64,000 nt of DNA from contig MPMM01000006.1 in assembly GCA_002238505.1 (NCBI GenBank), positions 81,265 through 145,264 of the forward strand. Reading direction: 5' to 3'. Numbering within the stretch: position 1 is the first letter of the stretch; each line of letters opens with the position of its first letter. Shown here piece after piece: positions 18,472-28,165 of this stretch. The notes beneath the pieces are model-generated. The model saw only the letters and a list, made by a program, of their open reading frames with translations. It was not told the DNA's origin and ran no database searches. The position numbers and the translations under genes were made by a program. Source of the DNA: SAR202 cluster bacterium bin22 (lineage in GTDB: Bacteria; Chloroflexota; Dehalococcoidia; Lucifugimonadales; UBA3495).

Positions 18472-20841
18472 TTGAGAAGCAACAGTCTAGGGGCAGGGGA
18501 GTCGGAGATAGAGGAATTGCGCCAACGGATCGCCGCACTCTCCTCGGCCATCCTGCGTGTCAACGCCAGCCTGGACGTGGACACCGTGCTGCACGAGATT
18601 GGCGAGTCTGCCTGCCAGCTGACCGGCGCCCGCTTTGCTGTTATCGTCACTATCGACGAGGCCCGCGAGTTGGAGCAGGTCGTCAGGTACGGCTTCACAG
18701 CGGAGGAGACGCGGCAGATCGTGGAGTGGAGCGACGGCCTGCGGGTCTTCGAGGCCCTGCGGGACGTGCCGTCTACGCTGAGGTTGTCGAACATGCCCGG
18801 CTTCATAGCCTCCATGGGCTTCAACACCGAAGGCGTGATCATCAACACCTTCCTAGGGGCGTCCATGTATCACCAGGGAGTGCAGGTGGGCAACTTCTTC
18901 CTGGGGGAGAAGCAGACGGGGCCCGAGTTCACCGACGGGGACGAGGAGGTGCTGGAATTGTTCGCGGCGCAGGCGGCCTCGGCGGTGGCCAACGCCCGCA
19001 CCCACCGGGCCGAGCAGGACGCCCGGGCGGACCTGGAGGCCCTGATCGAGACCTCGCCGGTGGGGGTGGTCGTGTTCGATGCCCGCAGCGGGCGTCCGGT
19101 GTCGATGAACCGGGAGGTGAGGCGACTGGTCGGAGGCCTGCTCCCGCCGGGCAGCCCGACGGAGGACTTAGTGCAGATCGCCACCTGCCGCTTCTCCGAC
19201 GGGAGCGAGGCCGAGGTAACCGAGTTGACGCTGCCCCAGGTACTGGCAAGTGCACGGACGCTGCGGGCCGAGGAGGTGGTGATATCGGTCCCCGACGGGC
19301 GCAGCGTCACCGCCCTGGTCAACGTGACCCCCATTCCTTCCGCCGACGGCGGCGCCGAGGTGAAGTCGGTGTTGGTCACGCTGCAGGACCTGGCGCCGCT
19401 GCAGGAACTGGAAAGGCTGCGGGCGGACTTCCTGGGCATGGTGAGTCATGAGCTGCGCGGGCCGCTCACCGCCATCAAGGGGTCAGCCGCCACCCTGCTG
19501 GAGGACTCGGCCGGGTTGGACCCGGCGGAGCGGCGCGAGTTTCACCGGATCATCCAGGAGCAGGCCGACCACATGCGGGGTCTCATCGGGGACCTGTTGG
19601 ACGCCGGCCGCATCGAGGCGGGGACTCTGTCGGTGTCACCGGAGCCCTCGGAGATTTCCGAGCTGGTGGAGGGGGCGCGCAGTACCTTCCTCTCCTCCGG
19701 CGGCCGGCACACGGTGCACATCGACCTGCCGCCGGACCTGCCTTGGGTGATGGCCGACCGGAGGCGGATTGTGCAGGTGCTGAACAACCTGCTCTTCAAC
19801 GCCGCCCGGCACTCGCCGGACTCGGCCCCGATTCGGGTGGAGGCCAGGCGCGACGGTGCGCACGTTGCCGTGTCGGTGCAGGACGAGGGACGGGGGGTGG
19901 CTCCGGAGCGGCTGCCCCACCTGTTCCGCAGGTACACCCTCGACGGAGACGTGGGCGGTGGGTCTGGGGACGGCATGGGCCTGGGGCTCATCATCTGCCG
20001 GGGGCTGGTCGATGCCCACGGCGGCCGGATCCGGGCCGAGAGCGGGGGGCCCGGCCAGGGGGCTCGGTTCACCTTCACCGTGCCGGTGGCCGAGGATGCG
20101 CTCCAGAGCGACCCAGCAGGCGGCGCGGCACCGTTACACCGCACACCTCCGGCGGCGGGGGAGACCGCCCGGGTCCTGGTGGTGGACGACGACCCGCAGA
20201 CCCTGCGGTACGTGCGCCAGACGCTCACCGACGCAGGCTACTCGGTGGCGGTCACGGGCGATCACGAGCGGCTCTCGCGCACCATACGCGCCGAGCGGCC
20301 GCACCTGGTTCTGCTGGACCTGGTGCTGCACGGCGCCGATGGCATTGAGCTGCTGGGGAGCGTGCCGGAACTGGTGGGCCTGCCGGTGGTCTTCATCTCC
20401 GGCTACGGCCGGGACGAGACCATCGCCCAGGCCCTGAGCGCGGGGGCCGCGGACTACCTGGTCAAGCCCTTTTCGCCCACGGAGCTGACCGCCCGGGTGG
20501 GGGCGGCGCTGCGCCGTGCCACGCGTCCCGAGCCCTTCGTCCTGGGTGACCTGGCCATCCACTACCAGGAGCGGCGCGTGACCGTGGCGGGACGCCCAGT
20601 GGAGCTGACCGTCACGGAGTACGAGCTCCTGCGGGTGCTGTCACAAAACGCGGGACGGGTGGTGGACTACGATGCCCTGCTGGGTCAGGTCTGGAGCGGG
20701 CGGCAGGCCGGGGAGGTCAACCTGGTGCGTAACTTCGTCAGGAAGCTCCGCTCCAAGCTGGGCGACGACGCCCAGAGTCCGGCCTGGATCTTCAGCGTTC
20801 GCGGCGTCGGCTACCGTATGCCCGATCCCCGCGACGCCTGA
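18472..20841 (+). CDS. Single-chain GAF / histidine kinase / receiver / winged-helix regulator
   Basis: A whole two-component pathway in one soluble polypeptide of about 790 residues. Order: a coiled start, GAF (about 20-175), a PAS-like segment (about 185-310), a HisKA H-box with His326 (MVSHELRGPLTAIKG), an ATPase (N-box LLFNAARHS, G1 DEGRGVAPE, G2 GMGLGL), a receiver with VVDDD, Asp616 (LVLLDLVLHGADG) and YLVKPF, and an OmpR-type winged helix ending RGVGYRMPDP. TTG 18472 is chosen: GAAGGTGG precedes it, and the protein then lines up with the paralogue at 20935-23334. The longer frame from 18319 adds an implausible hydrophobic stretch. No membrane segment is present, so the signal is cytoplasmic. 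The two paralogues converge tail to tail. Confidence 0.9.
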   Translation: MRSNSLGAGESEIEELRQRIAALSSAILRVNASLDVDTVLHEIGESACQLTGARFAVIVTIDEARELEQVVRYGFTAEETRQIVEWSDGLRVFEALRDVPSTLRLSNMPGFIASMGFNTEGVIINTFLGASMYHQGVQVGNFFLGEKQTGPEFTDGDEEVLELFAAQAASAVANARTHRAEQDARADLEALIETSPVGVVVFDARSGRPVSMNREVRRLVGGLLPPGSPTEDLVQIATCRFSDGSEAEVTELTLPQVLASARTLRAEEVVISVPDGRSVTALVNVTPIPSADGGAEVKSVLVTLQDLAPLQELERLRADFLGMVSHELRGPLTAIKGSAATLLEDSAGLDPAERREFHRIIQEQADHMRGLIGDLLDAGRIEAGTLSVSPEPSEISELVEGARSTFLSSGGRHTVHIDLPPDLPWVMADRRRIVQVLNNLLFNAARHSPDSAPIRVEARRDGAHVAVSVQDEGRGVAPERLPHLFRRYTLDGDVGGGSGDGMGLGLIICRGLVDAHGGRIRAESGGPGQGARFTFTVPVAEDALQSDPAGGAAPLHRTPPAAGETARVLVVDDDPQTLRYVRQTLTDAGYSVAVTGDHERLSRTIRAERPHLVLLDLVLHGADGIELLGSVPELVGLPVVFISGYGRDETIAQALSAGAADYLVKPFSPTELTARVGAALRRATRPEPFVLGDLAIHYQERRVTVAGRPVELTVTEYELLRVLSQNAGRVVDYDALLGQVWSGRQAGEVNLVRNFVRKLRSKLGDDAQSPAWIFSVRGVGYRMPDPRDA

Positions 20842-20860
20842 ACGGCCAAAAACTTTGGGA

Positions 20861-20891
20861 CGGAGGGGAGCGAGCTCCCGCCCCTACTCCG
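20861..20891. terminator. Hairpin between convergent regulator genes
   Basis: CGGAG at 20861-20865 pairs with CTCCG at 20887-20891, and GGGAGC (20866-20871) pairs with GCTCCC (20874-20879) inside it. It stands 20 bp after one stop and 44 bp before the other. There is no T run. It may serve both genes or be a dispersed palindrome: the GTAGGGGCG motif, read on the minus strand, recurs in the palindrome at 34841. Confidence 0.45.
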
Positions 20892-20934
20892 CCCTAAATG
20901 CTGTCCTCCATGAACCGTCGTTATAGAACCGGCG

Positions 20935-23334
20935 TCAATCTTCCTTACCATGGTTATCAATCATCCGGTATCCTATACGCGGCTCAGTGAAAATATAGAG
21001 CGGAGTGTCGGCGCTGTCCCCCAGCTTTCGGCGGAGTCTCTTGACCACGTCACGAAGCAGCCGGTGCTCACCCCTCCTCTCGGGTCCCCAGACCGCCTGG
21101 AGCAACTGGTCGTGGCCCAGCACTCTTCCGGCATTGACCGAGAGTTCATAGAGCAACCCATACTCTGTTGGTGTCAGTTGAACGGCGCCACCCGCCACAT
21201 TTACTCTTCGCAAAGTGTAGTCAATATGGAGATCCCCTGCCAAATAGGGTTCGGGAGCATCGACCTGCTCCATTCTCGAGCGCTTGCGCAGGGCAGCCCT
21301 TATTCTTGCCGCGAGCTCTGTTGGTGAAAAGGGCTTCACCATGTAGTCCGAAGCCCCCAGGTCAAAGGCTCTAGCCACCACATCTTCCTGGCCGTATGCC
21401 GAGAGGAAGATCACGGGAATCTCTTGCCATTCGAGGATCTCCTTCATAAGCTCGATGCCATCAATTCCGGGAAACATCAGGTCGAGCAGTATCAAGTCTG
21501 GTCTCTCTTCCGACGTCAGTCGCAAAGCCTCCTCGGGGTTCCCGGTCAATACCGGCTCGTAGCCCGCCTTCACCAGGGCGTCGCGAATATATCTTAGAGC
21601 CTGCGGGTCGTCGTCCACCGCAAGAACCCGCACCTTATCCCCGGCCTGACGTTCAGATGGCGCTGACAGGGCCAACCGTCGTCCGCCGGACGCCAGAGTT
21701 TCCGGGTCCAGGACCGGGATCGTGAAAGTAAACCGCGCCCCCTCTCCCAATCCGTCGCTCTCTGCCCAAATGCGACCTCCGTGGGCCTCCACTATCCCCT
21801 TGCAGACGGCAAGCCCCAAGCCAGAGCCGTCTATTAGACTGCCGCGATCCACGCCGCCAAAGCGAGAAAACGTTTTGAACAGATGAGGAAGAAGATCCAC
21901 GGGCACGCCCCTTCCCTCATCAACGACGGATATAACAGCGAACAGGCCCTCCACGGCAACCTCTATCTGAATGGGGGACCCGTCGGGTGAGTACCTGGAT
22001 GCGTTAAACAGCAGGTTATTCAACACCTGGACGGTACGCATCTTGTCAGCCATAACCGGAGGAAGGTCGGGCGGGACTTCTATCACAAGACTATTCCGGC
22101 CACCACCGTTGATAAACCTGTTTCTGGATTCGTCGATGACGTCAGCCAAGTCTGTTGGGCCCGGTTCTATTGAGAGGGTTCCGGACTCAACGCGGGCCAC
22201 GTCCAGCAGGTCTCCAATCAGCGCCTGCAGGTGATCGACCTGTTGGTCCATGAGCCGGAGGAATTGAGTGACAACGGCGGGGTCCATTCCCGGCGGCGAA
22301 TCCAGTAGCGTGGTGGTCGAGCCCTTGATGGTGGCCAGCGGTGTTCGAAGTTCGTGGCTTACCATACCCAGGAACTCGGCCCGCATCCGCTCCAACTCCT
22401 TTAAGGAGGTCATATCCTGCAGGGTCACAACGACTGACACGATATCCCCGTCATCTGCCCGAATGGGCGTTGCGTTAAGCAAAGTGGTAACGCTTCGGCC
22501 GTCGGGGACCTTAAAGATTATTTCCTCCGCTCTTATAGTCTCGCCAAGACCTAGCAGGTCCACCATGGAGACCTCACCAAGAATCACCTCGCGACCGTCC
22601 CCACGCACAAAGGTCAACACGTCCAGAAGCTGTTCAGGCTTCTGATCGCTTTCCCGAAGCCTGTCGACGATTCTTGCTGCTTCCCGGTTGAACGAGACAG
22701 GTGCGCCGGATTTGGCATCGAAGACAACCACGCCCACCGGCGAGGTGTCTATGAGAGTCTCCAGGTCATTTCGGGCACGCTGCTCATCCCTGTATCGACG
22801 CGCATTGGAGATGACCATGCCCGCTTGGGAAGCAAACATTACGAGAGTTTCCTCGTCCGAACGGGTGAACTCACTCTCATTCTCCTTGTCGGCCAGGTAC
22901 AAGTTGCCTACATGCTCTCCAAGGTTGAGTACCGGAGAAGCCAGGAACGAGACCTTCGGTCCCACCGGTAAAGGCACACTGAATTCCGTCATGCCCATGG
23001 ACCTGGCCTGGCCCAACAAGTCGGGGATCCTTAGGGGACCGGACAGGCCGCTCAAGTACTCGACAAGGTGCCAGCGCTCGGGCAGCAGCCAAACCTGTTC
23101 GGCTTCCTCAACGGTCATTCCGGACGACAGAAAATCCTGCACTTCGCCCGCTTCATCAAAGAGAATCATCACGCCGTAGCGGGCCCCCGTAAGGGACCTC
23201 GCGGAGTCCAGGACTCCTTGCAGGACTGTATCAAAGTCCAGACTCTCGCTAATTCGAAGGCTGGCCTCGCTCAGCCGCGAAAGTCTATCGCGGAGTTCCT
23301 CAACCTCGCGGTCTCGCTCGTTCCCTTTCTGCAT
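20935..23334 (-). CDS. Single-chain GAF / histidine kinase / receiver / winged-helix regulator
   Basis: A 799-residue paralogue of the convergent gene at 18472, with the same domain order. GAF is at about 25-175 (SLTGARYGVMILFDEAGE) and a PAS-like segment (SPVGVVVFDAKSGAPVSFNR) follows. His327 lies in MVSHELRTPLATIKGS, with N-box LLFNASRYS, G1 DEGRGVPVD and G2 GSGLGLAVC. The receiver has VDDD, Asp618 (LILLDLMFPGIDG) and YMVKPFS, and the winged helix ends in EPRIGYRMI. All kinase and receiver residues are intact. The ATG at 23334 follows AGGGGGTG closely. Direct phosphotransfer from His to Asp within one chain or a dimer is expected, with the DNA-binding end as output. Confidence 0.92.
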   Translation of the reverse strand: MQKGNERDREVEELRDRLSRLSEASLRISESLDFDTVLQGVLDSARSLTGARYGVMILFDEAGEVQDFLSSGMTVEEAEQVWLLPERWHLVEYLSGLSGPLRIPDLLGQARSMGMTEFSVPLPVGPKVSFLASPVLNLGEHVGNLYLADKENESEFTRSDEETLVMFASQAGMVISNARRYRDEQRARNDLETLIDTSPVGVVVFDAKSGAPVSFNREAARIVDRLRESDQKPEQLLDVLTFVRGDGREVILGEVSMVDLLGLGETIRAEEIIFKVPDGRSVTTLLNATPIRADDGDIVSVVVTLQDMTSLKELERMRAEFLGMVSHELRTPLATIKGSTTTLLDSPPGMDPAVVTQFLRLMDQQVDHLQALIGDLLDVARVESGTLSIEPGPTDLADVIDESRNRFINGGGRNSLVIEVPPDLPPVMADKMRTVQVLNNLLFNASRYSPDGSPIQIEVAVEGLFAVISVVDEGRGVPVDLLPHLFKTFSRFGGVDRGSLIDGSGLGLAVCKGIVEAHGGRIWAESDGLGEGARFTFTIPVLDPETLASGGRRLALSAPSERQAGDKVRVLAVDDDPQALRYIRDALVKAGYEPVLTGNPEEALRLTSEERPDLILLDLMFPGIDGIELMKEILEWQEIPVIFLSAYGQEDVVARAFDLGASDYMVKPFSPTELAARIRAALRKRSRMEQVDAPEPYLAGDLHIDYTLRRVNVAGGAVQLTPTEYGLLYELSVNAGRVLGHDQLLQAVWGPERRGEHRLLRDVVKRLRRKLGDSADTPLYIFTEPRIGYRMIDNHGKED

Positions 23335-24010
23335 AGCACCCCCTAACTGGCCGGACTACAGCAGCGCCCACCGATACTGTCTGACTCATCCATTGCCAAC
23401 TGGGCGACTAATTTTCCTGGAACCTGGGAAACATCGGGAATTTATTCAACATTACCACACCTATTGCCTGTAATAATACACGTTTCACACATTAAGGGAA
23501 ATAGACTAGTAACAGCCCTGAGTTTACAAAGGCGAGGAGCATTGAGCGGCCCCCCTTTACCGCTCAACGCTCTCAACCCGTTGGATAGGACAGCTCCTTC
23601 CAAACCTTCTATAGAGTTCCCTTCCCCACGGTGCATCCGCGGTATTTGCAGGCTATCTCAACTCAACCTCCCATGTCTGTCGGGACCGTTGACCCTAAGG
23701 CTCAGGGCAACCGGATAAGCCAGGGGCGTCACTCCCTGCTGGCGACGTCGCCCATTCTGTCATTGCCGATGTCCAGGACAGGCAGGGGAGGTTTCGCGAC
23801 TGCCCTTCCAAACAGTAAGACCCCATGTGCTCGGTCTTGCAGGGTGGCGCAGCTAAAACACCATTGACATGGTTCGGTCAGGCTGAGCAATGTGGTTCCA
23901 TTCGCGGCAGACCAATCGACGCCAGTCAACTCGAAGGGCAGTGTGGCTGGCTACATGGGGCATCCTTCTTGTGGTCTATGGACTGTACAAGTTCGCCGTC
24001 CTGAATGGAT
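23335..24010. other. Intergenic, no gene seen
   Basis: It contains only weak overlapping ORFs on both strands (for example 23442-23867). It must hold the promoter for the minus-strand regulator; an AT-rich stretch at 23410-23500 is the likeliest place. Confidence 0.5.
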
Positions 24011-24023
24011 AGGGAGGGCTGTT

Positions 24024-24284
24024 GTGGAAAAGTGCGAGCACTACTGGTTAATCCCGAAAACTGCCGACAGAACCTGCCAGGGTGTCTGCCGTAAGTGCGA
24101 TGCCCGCAGGGAATTTCTCAACCAGATGCCTGATAACCACAATTGGTTGAATCACGCCCGTAAGACAATTCGGGTGGCGCCCGGAGGCCATTACATTGCC
24201 GAAGTCCTTGCAGAAGGAGCAGGTCTCCGTGACTGGCGACTCCTTAAGCCAGAGCTTCGACGGGACATACCACACGAAACGTGA
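24024..24284 (+). CDS. Small zinc-knuckle-like protein
   Basis: An 86-residue protein beginning VEKCEHYWLI, then TCQGVCRKCDARREF. Cys4/His6 and Cys18/Cys22/Cys25 look like a metal site. Similar small proteins with a CxHxW ... GVCxxC ... REF pattern are common in bacteria and have no assigned function. GTG 24024 is preferred over the longer open frame from 23892 because AGGGAGG (24011-24017) lies 6 nt before it. It begins a run of very small, closely packed or overlapping genes. Confidence 0.6.
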   Translation: MEKCEHYWLIPKTADRTCQGVCRKCDARREFLNQMPDNHNWLNHARKTIRVAPGGHYIAEVLAEGAGLRDWRLLKPELRRDIPHET

Positions 24285-24405
24285 TTGCAAGCAACTGGAC
24301 CAGCTCAGAACAGCCGGCAAATATTTTGCCAGGGTGACGCTGTGGGAAGCAAGGCGGATGGGCCGATTTAGGGAATGCGCCGACTGTTATGTTCATGATG
24401 AATAG
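24229..24405 (+). CDS. Small Cys/His protein (Ada-like motif)
   Basis: A 58-residue protein overlapping the preceding gene in another frame. It has FDGTYHTKRDC and, 30 residues later, ECADC, the spacing of a small metal-binding fold seen in the Ada N-terminal domain and in many short bacterial proteins. GTG 24229 follows AAGGAG at about 10 nt. The exact start is uncertain; TTG 24196 is also open. Function unknown. Confidence 0.5.
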   Translation: MTGDSLSQSFDGTYHTKRDCKQLDQLRTAGKYFARVTLWEARRMGRFRECADCYVHDE

Positions 24406-24415
24406 GAGGTCCGGG

Positions 24416-24646
24416 ATGCACCCAATACTACTGCTCCAGTTTCTAGCGCATGTAATGGTAATTGGCGGGTTCCTATTGGTGTTCATCTTCAGGCGCCACC
24501 TGATTCTCAACTCTCAAACGCCCACAACAGGAAAGACCCTGGGCTACCTCGGCGCCTTGAGTATTCTGGCCGGACTCCTGGCTGAGCTTATCATCTTCGG
24601 CTATGCCGCCTCGAATCTGGAAGGGTTGTATTCATTCTCGGGTTAA
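24416..24646 (+). CDS. Small two-helix membrane protein
   Basis: A 76-residue protein with two hydrophobic segments, about 4-26 (LLLQFLAHVMVIGGFLLVFI) and about 43-65 (LGYLGALSILAGLLAELIIF), and a basic loop (FRRHLI) between. ATG 24416 has a very good AGGAGGT upstream, so the gene is real despite its size. No family recognised. Confidence 0.65.
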   Translation: MHPILLLQFLAHVMVIGGFLLVFIFRRHLILNSQTPTTGKTLGYLGALSILAGLLAELIIFGYAASNLEGLYSFSG

Positions 24647-24648
24647 CT

Positions 24649-24879
24649 GTGCAGTACAGAGTCAGTGTCCACATAGGATGGATGGTCTCCCTCGACGATG
24701 TCGTCGTGGATGTCCGGTTGGCATACGATAGTGAGATGCCCGGCGACAAAGAAGAACATTACCGAAGGGTTGTGCCCTACTCCGATGATGCTGGCCTTCT
24801 TGAAGCAATACGCCAGGCCCTGAGCGGCCAAGTCCTGGGCGGGCATTGGGACCTAGTGGTAGACGTAGACAATGGATAG
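24649..24879 (+). CDS. Small hypothetical protein
   Basis: A 76-residue acidic protein starting at GTG, 2 bp after the preceding stop. It has an alternating polar/hydrophobic pattern (SLDDVVVDVRLAYDSE) and looks like a small alpha/beta fold. No ribosome site is obvious; coupling to the previous gene is possible. Function unknown. Confidence 0.4.
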   Translation: MQYRVSVHIGWMVSLDDVVVDVRLAYDSEMPGDKEEHYRRVVPYSDDAGLLEAIRQALSGQVLGGHWDLVVDVDNG

Positions 24880-25126
24880 CTTTTCGCCCCACCTGGACCT
24901 CACCCAATCACTGAGAGGACAAGCGAAGGAAGCCCGTACCCTGGCGCCTCCAGGAACATGTTTCAGCGCTCGTCGGCTGCGGGAAACGACTTGCTGGGAA
25001 CTCCTGAGAACGCCGTACGGAAGAGCTTATCTATTTCTTGTTACTGACAAGCGATTAGAGCGCGGCAGAAAGCAGGCCCCTCCGCAATCTACTGGTTCAC
25101 AGAAAGCTAAGCTACCGTCCCCTTAA
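24872..25126 (+). CDS. Doubtful small ORF overlapping previous gene
   Basis: An 84-codon ORF whose ATG overlaps the end of the previous ORF by 8 nt. Its composition (Arg, Thr, Pro rich; ends KLPSP) is not strongly protein-like and no motif is visible. It is listed only because it continues the chain of small genes. Confidence 0.22.
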   Translation: MDSFSPHLDLTQSLRGQAKEARTLAPPGTCFSARRLRETTCWELLRTPYGRAYLFLVTDKRLERGRKQAPPQSTGSQKAKLPSP

Positions 25127-25748
25127 CCTCAAGTGAAACCCGGGAGAAATACACGGTGTTGAAGCTTCAACGGCAGACGCGTATTGTCTTCAATTTACGG
25201 GAGCAGGAGCTTACCTAGGCTTACCCTCAACAGCCCACAAAAGGAAACTCCATCTCGGCATCAATTTAGTATCCGTTGACTCCTGCTAATAGCTGTATCC
25301 CTTCAGAACTGGGACCGGCACAATTGACGGGAGTTGCTCGTGTAAAGTCCCGGAGTATCGCTGCGCTTTATGCAGTTCGAGTCCCATTGCATAGAGTTTG
25401 GCCTCCCAGAGATAGCGTTTCTATTCCAATAGCACACTGACTACGCCCGTTTCACTTTCAAATGAATGGTTTCTGAACTCCGGGCCGTTGCGGAAATGGG
25501 AGAGGCCGATGGAGCGGTATCAGAAACCGCTCCGGTACCGCATCAAGCGAATGAAAGCTCACGAGTACGTACCCTGTCCCGGACAGGGCCACGTGTACGA
25601 TTCTTAGCTCTTGCGCCAGGGTGCAGGGACCTGAGGGACTCACCCGAAGAAAGTAAGGAATGGGTGGACCGTCCGGCGGGAGGGTCTTCGCCGGAAAGGG
25701 CGTCGGAGTCACGAGGAGGTCTTCCGAGCCGCTCTTGGTTCCAACGCA
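25127..25748. other. Intergenic, possible 5' remains of TnpB relic
   Basis: No gene is seen. A small perfect stem GAGCGGT/ACCGCTC lies near 25514-25534. In the frame of the TnpB relic that follows there is readable but unconvincing protein from about 25640. Confidence 0.4.
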
Positions 25749-26150
25749 GTGCCAGAGAATGGCAGGGCGGTCATTTTGCCAAAAACAGGCCGGTTGCGTC
25801 GGTGGAACACCTGCGGTTCCAAGGGTAGACAGGGAGGCGGCGGTGATCCGTACGTCAGGGATATGACTGCCTGGTTCTGCGCGAAGGGCGGGCCGACCAT
25901 TGGCGTGGACGCGGGACTGGTGGCCACCGCCTCAGCGGGCCTGCTAGTTGGGAAATCCGGATCCCTGGGTGTCAGGAAAAAGGTTAGTCCGATCGCCTCT
26001 GACGGAGAGAATCGCTGTGACGGCTGCGGTGAAACCGACCGGCGAGATTCCGACGTGGCCCGAAACCTGGAACCAGTGCCGGGTTTGAGTCTCCCCGGGG
26101 CCAGGACAGGGAGACCGCGTAATTCCCGCTGGGCCGTTTGGGGTCAGTGA
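25749..26150 (+). pseudogene. TnpB relic, internally deleted
   Basis: This frame resembles a shortened TnpB. GRAVILPKTGRLRR and GSKGRQ match the usual RLPKxGWxR ... FxGR segment, and RDMTAWFCAK matches the tRTADRWFVSI-type strand. GPTIGVDAGLVATASAGLLV is the RuvC-like start (GVDxGLxxLAT), and RCDGCGETDRRDSDVARNL is the zinc finger with the RDxxAARNL end. The whole central helical and second catalytic region between them is missing, so it cannot be active. It lies directly upstream of the ammonium transporter. Confidence 0.6.
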
Positions 26151-26242
26151 TGCGTCGAGTAAACCCGGACCAGGAGTACTGGCACCGGGCATTTTACTGA
26201 CGCGAGATGTCACAAGATTCTGTAAAGCGGAGTAGAAACGAC

Positions 26243-27462
26243 TTGGATACTGGCGATACCGCCTGGGTATTAACTTCCACAGCGTTTGTGTTGTGTTCAT
26301 GACCCTGCCGGGCCTGGCCACGTTCTACAGTGGACTAGTGCAGTCCAAGTCGGTGCTGTCGGTAGTAATCCAGTGCTTCAGCATCTCCGCCATAGCAAGC
26401 GTGCTCTGGTTCGTCGTTGGCTACAGCCTGGCCTTTGGCGAAACGATTGGCTGGTTCATCGGCATGCCTGACAAGGCCTTCTTCTATTCCATCCACCAGG
26501 GGCATGTGCGGGGCAATCTGCCTGAGATTGTGTTCGTCATGTTCCAGAAGGCTTTCGCAATCATAGCGCCGGCCATCATTGTGGGCGCCTATATAGAACG
26601 GATGAAGTTCCCGGCAGTACTCTTCTTCAGCGCCGCTTGGCACCTGCTGGTGTACGCTCCCATCTGTCATTGGGTTTGGGGCGATGGCTGGCTGCGCCAA
26701 TTGGGGATAATGGACTTCGCTGGCGGCATTGTCCTGCACTCCACCGTTGGTGTTGCCGCGCTCATCTCGGCGGTTTACGTTGGCAAGAGGCGAATATTCC
26801 CGCACGAACTCGTTCCTGCTCACAACCCGGGCCTGGCGGCAGCAGGCGCAGGTATGATCTGGGTCGGTTGGTTCGGGTTTAATGGAGGAAGTGAACTGGC
26901 TGCAGACGGCAATGCCGGAATGGCGATTGCCGTAACCCACCTCTCCGCCAGTGCCGGGCTTCTGACCTGGATCTTTCTCGACTGGATCAAGTTACGCCGT
27001 CCCACCCTTGTTGGAGCAACTGTCGGCGCCGTGGCCGGTCTGGCGGCGGCAACTCCCGCTTCCGGTTTTGTGGGACCCATGAGCGGCATGATATTGGGCA
27101 TCGCCGCGAGTGCCGTGTGTTTCTTCGCCGTTGGCATTATTAAGTGGAGGCTGGAGATAGATGACTCGCTGGATGTCTTCGCCGTTCACGGTTTGGGCGG
27201 TATTCTGGGCACTCTTCTGATTCCCCTGCTGGCCCTGGAGATTATGGACGGCCACGGTTACCTGGTGGCTGGCCGCCCAATTATCATGCAGTTGGGTGTG
27301 CAGTTCCTAGGGGTGTTGGCGTCCATGGTATGGGCAGGAATTTTCACCTTCATCATTCTGAAGGTATTGGACTTGACGCTGGGCGGCATACGGGTTGACC
27401 CGGAGGACGAAATGATAGGACTGGATGTGGCGGTTCACGGGGAGAGAGGATATGACCTTTAG
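26243..27462 (+). CDS. amtB: Ammonium transporter, one frameshift near the start
   Basis: An Amt/MEP/Rh-type ammonium channel of about 405 residues with 11 predicted helices. The pore His pair is present (PICHWVWG and FAVHGLGGILGTLL), with the family signatures GGIVLHSTVGVAAL and MIWVGWFGFNGGSEL. The main frame opens at GTG 26293, but the expected N terminus (LDTGDTAWVLTSTAFVL, from TTG 26243) lies just upstream in another frame. It joins FMTLPGLATFYSGLV after one missing base near 26290. No glnK gene follows. It moves ammonium into the cell for nitrogen assimilation. The single lesion in a TTGTGTT stretch may be a base error. Confidence 0.88.
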
Positions 27463-28165
27463 CTGGTCCATGACTCGTTCAGGACAGAGGCGCGCGAGGC
27501 GTCGAGCAGCCAGCGAGGAAATTCAGACGCTTTTCTTCGAATGAGAAAGGAATTCAGCACACGGAGTGAAGGGGCTCGCGGTAACCGAAAGTTCAATGAC
27601 GTCGACCGTGCAGAGCTTGCGCCTTAGCCGGCACATGGCCCCTGGCCAACCGATTACTCAGGGGGTGCTTCAGGCCTATTACCGCGAACACAGCCCGGTT
27701 CTCGATCGTTTCGCTGGTGCCAGGGATGAGCGATGCCGTTCCCTGTTCCGACGGAGCTCGAAACGCGGTGCCCGATATGGTGTCGAAGTTACCTCGACTG
27801 ACGATTTTCATGGGGTGACAACTCCAGGCATACCTGTCGCCATGACCTGCAATTCTTTTTGTGAGGGCATCAACACATGGTTCAAAGGTCCGGATCGTCA
27901 ATAGAATCCCGTCCCGAATTGGGCAGGGAGAGCCCCGGCAGGAAAAAGCTCGAGCAACTTCAGCCTCGAAATTGAGGGTTGTTGAAGCTGTCTATTTTCC
28001 GGCGTGGGGTTCTCCAGGCTGCAACGCAGAGGACGAAACCAATGGGCGAATTTCCGTAAGTGATGGCCCAGAAACTTCGGCCAATTCCCGTAAATCTCTG
28101 CCCATCCGTAGCAAGGGATCCATGCAGGATGACTGCACCCTAATATACAAGCAGGAGTTCACGAG
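27463..28165. other. Intergenic, no gene seen
   Basis: ORFs at 27566-27904 (both strands) and 27861-28169 have no ribosome sites or recognisable sequence. No hairpin with a T run follows the transporter. Confidence 0.5.

Noticed and set aside
19542..20348. Long ORFs in other frames over the hybrid kinase
   Set aside because: Arg/Pro/Gly-rich shadows of a high-GC gene whose kinase and receiver motifs are complete.
25340..25420. Possible tRNA (GTTCGAGTCC resembles a T loop)
   Set aside because: The five bases on either side do not pair as a T stem, and no acceptor or anticodon arm can be drawn.
27566..27904. ORFs on both strands after the ammonium transporter, checked for a GlnK-like protein
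   Set aside because: Neither frame has the PII T-loop or any conserved PII sequence, and there is no ribosome site.
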